Origin: Methylocapsa sp. | GTDB taxonomy: Bacteria; Pseudomonadota; Alphaproteobacteria; Rhizobiales; Beijerinckiaceae | NCBI GenBank assembly: GCA_003162995.1 | Contig: PLUZ01000384.1 | Coordinates: forward strand, 3,359 to 11,554 | Length of the DNA stretch: 8,196 bases | Reading direction: 5' to 3' | The notes under the pieces: generated by a model | Database searches by the model: none | Told to the model about the DNA's origin: nothing | The model's input: the letters and a program-made list of their open reading frames with translations, nothing else | Program-made: the position numbers and the translations under genes | Shown: one piece after another, positions 3,902 through 8,196 of the stretch | Position numbering within the stretch: position 1 is the stretch's first letter | Layout: the number at the start of each line of letters is the position of its first letter

Positions 3902-5101
3902 ATGTCCTCTTTTATCCCGGCCGATCCCGCCGAGGTGGCGGCCGCCGTGGCCGAGGCGGCGGCGGCGCGCACGCCACTCTCCATCACGGGGCTTGCCTCC
4001 AAGGCGGCCCTTGGCAGGCCGGTCAAAAATGCCTGCCGCCTCGATCTCTCGCGGCTTGCGGGCGTCACCTTCCACGAGCCGGAGGAACTCATTCTCTCGG
4101 CACTTGCCGGAACACCCATCGAGATTATCGAGGCGCTGCTCGCCGGAGATGCGCAAGAGCTTCCCTTCGAGCCGATGTCCTTTGCGGCTCTTTATGGCAC
4201 GGGCCACGGCACGCTTGGCGGAGCGATTATGACCAATCTCTCCGGTCCGCGCCGGATCAAGGCGGGCGCGGCGCGGGATTTTGTCCTCGGAATCAAGGCA
4301 GTGTCCGGCCGCGGCGAGGCGTTCAAGGCAGGCGGCCGGGTCGTCAAAAACGTCACCGGCTATGATCTTTCGCGCGGCCTCGCCGGATCGTTCGGAACCC
4401 TCGCGGTTGCGACCGAAATTACCCTCAAAGTGCTGCCTCGCGCGGAAACCTCGGCGACGCTCATTCTTGAAAACCTTAATCCCGCCCGCGCGGTCGAAGC
4501 GCTTTGCGCCGCGATGGGCGCACCGGTTGACGTATCAGGCGCCGCGCATTTGCCGCCATACGCGGCAAAGACACAGGGGTTTGCAACAGCGATCACCGCC
4601 TTGCGCCTCGAAGGTTTTGCGGCTTCCGTCACTGAACGGCTAGAGCGGCTCGAAACCATGCTAGAACCTTTTGCGACAGCTGGGCGGCTCGATGCGCCCG
4701 CGTCGCATGCGCTCTGGCGCGCAATCCGCGACGTGGCACCGCTCGCCAAACCGCGTGACAAAATCATCTGGAAGATTTCCGTGGCGCCGACCGCCGGACC
4801 CAAACTCGCTTCGGCAATCGGCAGCGCGCATGACATCGAGGCCATGTTCGATTGGTCGGGCGGCTTGGTCTGGATCGCGCTCGATCCTTGCGCGGATGCG
4901 GCGGCGGGACTTATCCGCCAAGCAATTGTGCAATGTGGCGGCGGCCATGCAACCTTGGTCCGCGCTCCCGCCGAAATACGCGCGGAAGTCCCTGTGTTCG
5001 AGCCGCAACCGGCGGCACTCGCCGCCCTGTCACGGCGGCTGAAAGCTGCGTTCGATCCTTATGGCATTTTGGAGCCGTGCCGCATGTGGACGGAATTTTA
5101 A
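3902..5101 (+). CDS. glcE: Glycolate dehydrogenase FAD-binding subunit GlcE
   Basis: This is the 399-residue GlcE subunit of the GlcDEF complex, which oxidises glycolate to glyoxylate and passes electrons to the respiratory quinone pool at the inner membrane. The FAD-binding PCMH-type fold is shown by PLSITGLASKAALGRP (about 25-40), GTGHGTLGGAIMTNLSGPRR (99-118), the conserved GGRVVKNVTGYDLSRGLAGS (144-163) and FGTLAVATEITLKVLP. The C terminus ends in the family signature FDPYGILEPCRM. Length is normal for GlcE. The ATG at 3902 has AAGG about eight bases upstream (TTAAGGCGTACAAA). It is followed two bases later by glcF, so the two are coupled. The mobile element ends 51 bases before the ATG and has probably displaced whatever promoter stood there; TATAGA near 3870 might be a remaining -10. 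glcD is not upstream in this window. Confidence 0.92.
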   Translation: MSSFIPADPAEVAAAVAEAAAARTPLSITGLASKAALGRPVKNACRLDLSRLAGVTFHEPEELILSALAGTPIEIIEALLAGDAQELPFEPMSFAALYGTGHGTLGGAIMTNLSGPRRIKAGAARDFVLGIKAVSGRGEAFKAGGRVVKNVTGYDLSRGLAGSFGTLAVATEITLKVLPRAETSATLILENLNPARAVEALCAAMGAPVDVSGAAHLPPYAAKTQGFATAITALRLEGFAASVTERLERLETMLEPFATAGRLDAPASHALWRAIRDVAPLAKPRDKIIWKISVAPTAGPKLASAIGSAHDIEAMFDWSGGLVWIALDPCADAAAGLIRQAIVQCGGGHATLVRAPAEIRAEVPVFEPQPAALAALSRRLKAAFDPYGILEPCRMWTEF

Positions 5102-5103
5102 CG

Positions 5104-6408
5104 ATGCAGACGCATTTTTCTGCCGAACAGCTTAAAGATCCGGCGACGGCGGAGGCTGAGAAAATTCTCCGCGCCTGCGTCCATTGCGGCTTTTGCACCG
5201 CGACCTGCCCGACCTTCGTGCTGCTCGGCGACGAACTCGATAGCCCGCGCGGGCGCATCTATCTCATTAAGGACATGCTCGAAAACAACCGGCCCGCCGA
5301 TGCGCTGACCGTGAAACATATCGACCGCTGTCTTTCCTGCCTCGCTTGCATGACAACGTGCCCTTCGGGCGTCAACTATATGCATCTTGTCGATGGGGCG
5401 AGAAGCCATATCGAAAAGACTTTTCAAAGGCCGTTCGCGGACCGTTTGTTCAGGGCTCTACTTGGCGCCATTCTCCCTTACCCAAACCGCTTCCGCCTTG
5501 CCGTTGCTGCATCCCGCTTGGCCTCGCCTTTCGACTTTCTTTATCCTCGCTTTGGCCGGACCGGACGGCGTCTTGCCGCGATACTGCGCCTTGCACCAAA
5601 AAATATTGTATCGCGGCCGGTGTTGCCCCCCATCTCTCCCGCCGGGGCGGTCAAAGCCCGGGTGGCACTTCTCGGCGGCTGCGTGCAACAAGTCTTGCGG
5701 CCCGGCATCAATGAGGCTGCGATCCGCTTGCTGGCGAGGCTCGGGGTTGAAGTCGTGCCGGCCAAAGGCGAAGGCTGCTGCGGCGCGCTCCTGCATCATT
5801 TGGGCAAGGACGCGGGCGCTCTTGCCCAGGTGCGCCATAATGTCGATCTTTGGAGCGCGGAAATCGAGCGGCACGGACTCGATGCCATTCTGATCACGGC
5901 GTCAGGTTGCGGCACCATGATCAAGGATTATGGATTTTTGCTGCGCAACGATCCGGCCTATGCGGCAAAAGCGGCGCGGGTTTCCGCGCTAGCCAAGGAT
6001 GTGACAGAATTTCTTGGGGCTCTCGATTTGCCGGAGCCGCTCAATCCGCAAGACGCGACACTCGCTTATCATTCCGCTTGCTCGATGCAGCATGGTCAAC
6101 AGATCGATGCCTTGCCAAAGCAGCTCTTGACGCAAGCAGGCTTCAAGGTCCGCGATATTCCCGAAGGCCATTTGTGCTGCGGCTCGGCCGGCACCTATAA
6201 TATTTTGGAGCCGGAGATTGCCTTGCGTCTGCGCGACCGCAAGATCGCCAACATCCTGGCAACCGCCTCGGATCTCATCGCCACCGGCAATATCGGCTGC
6301 ATGGCCCAGATCGCGAGCGGAACTTCGATCCCGGTGCTCCACACGATCGAACTTCTCGACTTTGCATATGGAGGGATAAAACCCCAAGGACTCGACTCTC
6401 AAGCGTGA
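5104..6408 (+). CDS. glcF: Glycolate dehydrogenase iron-sulfur subunit GlcF
   Basis: This is the 434-residue GlcF, which carries electrons from the flavin subunits of GlcDEF toward the membrane quinone pool. Two ferredoxin-type 4Fe-4S motifs are intact: CVHCGFCTATCP (C25, C28, C31, C35) and CLSCLACMTTCP (C76, C79, C82, C86). Two CCG-type cysteine-rich domains follow: LLGGCVQQVLRPGINE with GEGCCGALLHHLG, and YHSACSMQHGQQ with GHLCCGSAGTYNI, plus NIGCMAQI near the end. The segment LLGDELDSPRGRIYLIKDML is typical of the family. The start is the ATG two bases after the glcE stop. The open frame extends upstream to 4852, but that part overlaps glcE and lacks the family N terminus. No strong ribosome binding site is seen, so translation probably depends on coupling. 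It converges on dnaQ with only four bases between stops and no terminator hairpin. Confidence 0.94.
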   Translation: MQTHFSAEQLKDPATAEAEKILRACVHCGFCTATCPTFVLLGDELDSPRGRIYLIKDMLENNRPADALTVKHIDRCLSCLACMTTCPSGVNYMHLVDGARSHIEKTFQRPFADRLFRALLGAILPYPNRFRLAVAASRLASPFDFLYPRFGRTGRRLAAILRLAPKNIVSRPVLPPISPAGAVKARVALLGGCVQQVLRPGINEAAIRLLARLGVEVVPAKGEGCCGALLHHLGKDAGALAQVRHNVDLWSAEIERHGLDAILITASGCGTMIKDYGFLLRNDPAYAAKAARVSALAKDVTEFLGALDLPEPLNPQDATLAYHSACSMQHGQQIDALPKQLLTQAGFKVRDIPEGHLCCGSAGTYNILEPEIALRLRDRKIANILATASDLIATGNIGCMAQIASGTSIPVLHTIELLDFAYGGIKPQGLDSQA

Positions 6409-6412
6409 ACCC

Positions 6413-7132
6413 TCAGGCCTGTTTCTCTTTCCTGGCCAGCGCTTGAGGAAACAAATACGCGTTCCAAAGAGGCGTCCCGCCGAGTGTTGCAACAAAAGCG
6501 CTGTGACGGGACAAATCATCAGGGCTGAGCCGGGACGGGAGCGGGTGCGGTCTTTGCGCAAGAAGGCTAGTCCCGCCGCTCCCGATGACACCGGCACCTT
6601 CCCCGAAGACAAGATGCGCCTGGCGCCCGCCGGTTAATTCGGCATAGACTTCGGCGAGAATTTCGGCATCGAGCAAGGCGCCATGTTTGGTCCGCCGCGA
6701 GGTATCGATCCCGTAGCGCACGCAAAGCGCGTCAAGACTGTTCGCCGCGCCCGGAAATTTGCGGCGCGCCAAAGCCAGCGTGTCAATCACGCGATCCCCC
6801 GCGATCGGCTCAAGATCGAGGAACGCTAGTTCCGCATTGAGAAACCGCAAATCGAATTCAGCATTATGCGCGATGATTTTGGCGTCGCCGGCGAAGGTCA
6901 GGAAATCGCCGGCAATTTTTGCAAAGACCGGCTTGCCAGCGAGAAACTCGGCCGAAAGCCCATGCACCCGGAAGGCTTCCTCGGGGATGTCGCGTTCGGG
7001 ATCCATATAGACGTGGAAGGTCTCGCCGGTCGGAATCGCATTCAAAAGCTCGACGCAGCCGATCTCGATGATTCGATGCCCTTTGGCCGGGTCGAGCCCT
7101 GTTGTCTCCGTGTCGAGGATGATTTCCCGCAT
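6413..7132 (-). CDS. dnaQ: DNA polymerase III epsilon subunit DnaQ
   Basis: This 239-residue 3'-5' proofreading exonuclease belongs to the replicative polymerase, where it sits in the core with alpha. All DEDDh motifs are present: ILDTETTG (D7, E9), AHNAEFDLRFL (D94) and TKHGALLDAEILAEVY (H150, D155). The remaining 65 or so residues (ending FPQALARKEKQA) form the flexible tail that in this family contacts the alpha subunit. Length fits alphaproteobacterial DnaQ. The start at 7132 has GAAGG five bases upstream (AAGAAGGTAAG). It lies 31 bases downstream of coaE on the same strand, probably in the same transcript as aroE and coaE. I recall this order as conserved in alphaproteobacteria, often with secB nearby; secB is not in this window. 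Confidence 0.95.
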   Translation of the reverse strand: MREIILDTETTGLDPAKGHRIIEIGCVELLNAIPTGETFHVYMDPERDIPEEAFRVHGLSAEFLAGKPVFAKIAGDFLTFAGDAKIIAHNAEFDLRFLNAELAFLDLEPIAGDRVIDTLALARRKFPGAANSLDALCVRYGIDTSRRTKHGALLDAEILAEVYAELTGGRQAHLVFGEGAGVIGSGGTSLLAQRPHPLPSRLSPDDLSRHSAFVATLGGTPLWNAYLFPQALARKEKQA

Positions 7133-7163
7133 CTTACCTTCTTAGAACTTGCTCAGAACAGTC

Positions 7164-7763
7164 TCAAAACTTGTTTTTCGCGCCGGCGAGGGCCCGCAAA
7201 ATCCCGCGCACTTGCCGCCCGGTCGCAGCCAAGTCGCCGCTGGTATCGATGATGAAATGCGCCCGCGCGCGTTTTTCCGCATCCCTCATCTGCCGCTCCA
7301 ATATGACGGCAAGGTGCTCCGGCGTCATGCCCGGACGCTTGCTGACCCGCTCTTTTTGCACAGTTTCCGAAGCAGTCACCAGAACCACTGCATCGACGTC
7401 GCGGTCAAGGCCTGTCTCGAACAGCAAAGGGATATCAAGGACAACGATCTGTTCGCCCTTTTTCGCTGCCTCCGTCAGGAAGGCAGCGCGGCTCTCGGCA
7501 ACCAGCGGATGCACGATCGCTTCGAGCCGCGCGAGCGCCGCCGGATCGTCGAGCACCTTGGCGCCAAGAAGGCCGCGGTCAACAACGCCGTCGCGCACGG
7601 TTCCGGGAAAAGCCGCCTCGATCGCGGCCGCCGCCGCGCCTGTATAGAGCGCATGGACCACGGCATCCGAGTCATGAACCACTATCCCCTCGGCGCGAAA
7701 CGTTGCGGCGGTCGTCGACTTCCCCATGCCGATCGATCCGGTGAGGCCCAAAACGAACATCAT
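7164..7763 (-). CDS. coaE: Dephospho-CoA kinase CoaE
   Basis: This 199-residue enzyme phosphorylates the 3'-hydroxyl of dephospho-CoA with ATP, the last step of coenzyme A synthesis, in the cytoplasm. The P-loop is LTGSIGMGKST (7-17). The conserved acidic substrate site is HDSDAVVHALY (D31, D33). IVVLDIPLLFETGLD and the lid-region VLVTASETVQKERVSKRPGMT are characteristic of the family. Two ATG codons stand in tandem, and the first (7763) gives an ATGA overlap with the aroE stop, showing tight translational coupling. A GGCGG lies four bases before it as a modest ribosome binding site. Length is standard and nothing is damaged. Confidence 0.95.
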   Translation of the reverse strand: MMFVLGLTGSIGMGKSTTAATFRAEGIVVHDSDAVVHALYTGAAAAAIEAAFPGTVRDGVVDRGLLGAKVLDDPAALARLEAIVHPLVAESRAAFLTEAAKKGEQIVVLDIPLLFETGLDRDVDAVVLVTASETVQKERVSKRPGMTPEHLAVILERQMRDAEKRARAHFIIDTSGDLAATGRQVRGILRALAGAKNKF

Positions 7764-8196
7764 GCAGCCGCCAAAATATCCGCCTCGACCAAGCCGCGCA
7801 GCTCCGCCGTGACACGCGGCTTTTTGCCAAACCAGCGCTCGAACCCAGGCACAGCTTGATGCAAAAGCATGCCGATGCCGGAAACGGCCCGAAGACCACG
7901 CGTTTTCGCGGCCTTTACTAGTGAGGTTTCGAGCGGAACATAGACGATATCGCTGACAATCGCATGCGGCGGCAAGGGTGTAAGATCGAGTGTCAGCGGC
8001 GGCTGGCCCCGCATACCAAGCGACGTCGTGTTGACGAGAAGCTGAGCGCTGGCCATTGCGTCCGGAAGATCCCCGAAATCCACAACCTCAACTGGCGTCC
8101 CGAAATCGGTGGCAAGTTTTTCCGCATTCTCCCTGGTCCGATTGACCAGAAAAATACGGGTCATTTTCCGCAATTGGAGGGCGTGAACAATGGCCC
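7760..8196 (-). CDS. aroE: Shikimate dehydrogenase AroE, C-terminal part
   Basis: This is the C-terminal 144 residues of an NADP-dependent shikimate dehydrogenase (3-dehydroshikimate to shikimate, aromatic amino acid pathway). The gene runs off the right edge, so the N-terminal substrate-binding half is outside the window. What is seen is the NADP-binding Rossmann half: the NRTRENAEKLA motif that contacts the cofactor 2'-phosphate, LLVNTTSLGM, SDIVYVPLETSLVKAAKTRG, and the family-specific SGIGMLLHQAVPGFERWFG. An in-frame ATG at 8173 is internal, because the frame continues upstream as HALQLRKMTRIFLVNRT. The stop overlaps the coaE start by four bases. It heads the aroE-coaE-dnaQ run. Confidence 0.95.
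   Translation of the reverse strand, partial: AIVHALQLRKMTRIFLVNRTRENAEKLATDFGTPVEVVDFGDLPDAMASAQLLVNTTSLGMRGQPPLTLDLTPLPPHAIVSDIVYVPLETSLVKAAKTRGLRAVSGIGMLLHQAVPGFERWFGKKPRVTAELRGLVEADILAAA

Noticed and set aside
4852..5103. Upstream extension of the GlcF reading frame
   Set aside because: It lies inside glcE in another phase and has no GlcF-like N terminus. The ATG at 5104 gives the normal protein.
1..8196. CRISPR arrays, integrase genes, restriction or defence operons
   Set aside because: No regularly spaced direct repeats and no reading frames with such domains were seen on either strand.

Overview
The window looks like an alphaproteobacterial chromosome, probably Hyphomicrobiales and possibly near Beijerinckiaceae. 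That placement rests on gene content, high GC and remembered family resemblance, not on any search. A GC-rich chromosomal backbone is interrupted by one visibly AT-richer mobile element that accounts for about 40% of the window.

Layout: (1) Positions 1-458 are backbone, with one small single-pass membrane protein gene on the minus strand (151-324) behind a strong ribosome binding site, and an unassigned left edge. (2) Positions 459-3850 are an intact-looking IS1595-family (ISXO2-like) insertion element of 3392 bp. It has perfect 26-bp terminal inverted repeats and an 8-bp target duplication, GATCGATC. Besides the transposase it carries five small cargo genes: two coiled-coil plus winged-helix proteins, one at each end and both pointing inward; an XRE-type repressor transcribed divergently from the transposase; and a tightly linked HicB-like/unknown gene pair. 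It also holds a 270-base non-coding stretch with strong RNA-type secondary structure. (3) Positions 3902-6408 are glcE-glcF, two of the three subunits of glycolate dehydrogenase, starting only 43 bases beyond the target duplication. (4) Positions 6413-8196 on the minus strand are dnaQ, coaE and the 3' part of aroE, a compact run in the order aroE-coaE-dnaQ.

The backbone genes are housekeeping: GlcE and GlcF oxidise glycolate to glyoxylate, AroE acts in the shikimate pathway, CoaE completes coenzyme A, and DnaQ proofreads DNA replication. glcD is not in the window, and the neighbour upstream of glcE lies on the opposite strand.

The part most worth a second look is the control region of the element (1490-1595). 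A leaderless-type promoter for the XRE gene and a good sigma-70 type promoter for the transposase point away from each other. One dyad, TCAACG-N5-CGTTGA, overlaps both -35 boxes, and a second copy in inverted orientation covers the predicted transposase start site. This reads as a self-limiting transposition switch. The second candidate is the structured RNA region at 985-1214, which can form two mutually exclusive long stems and contains a T-arm-like hairpin.
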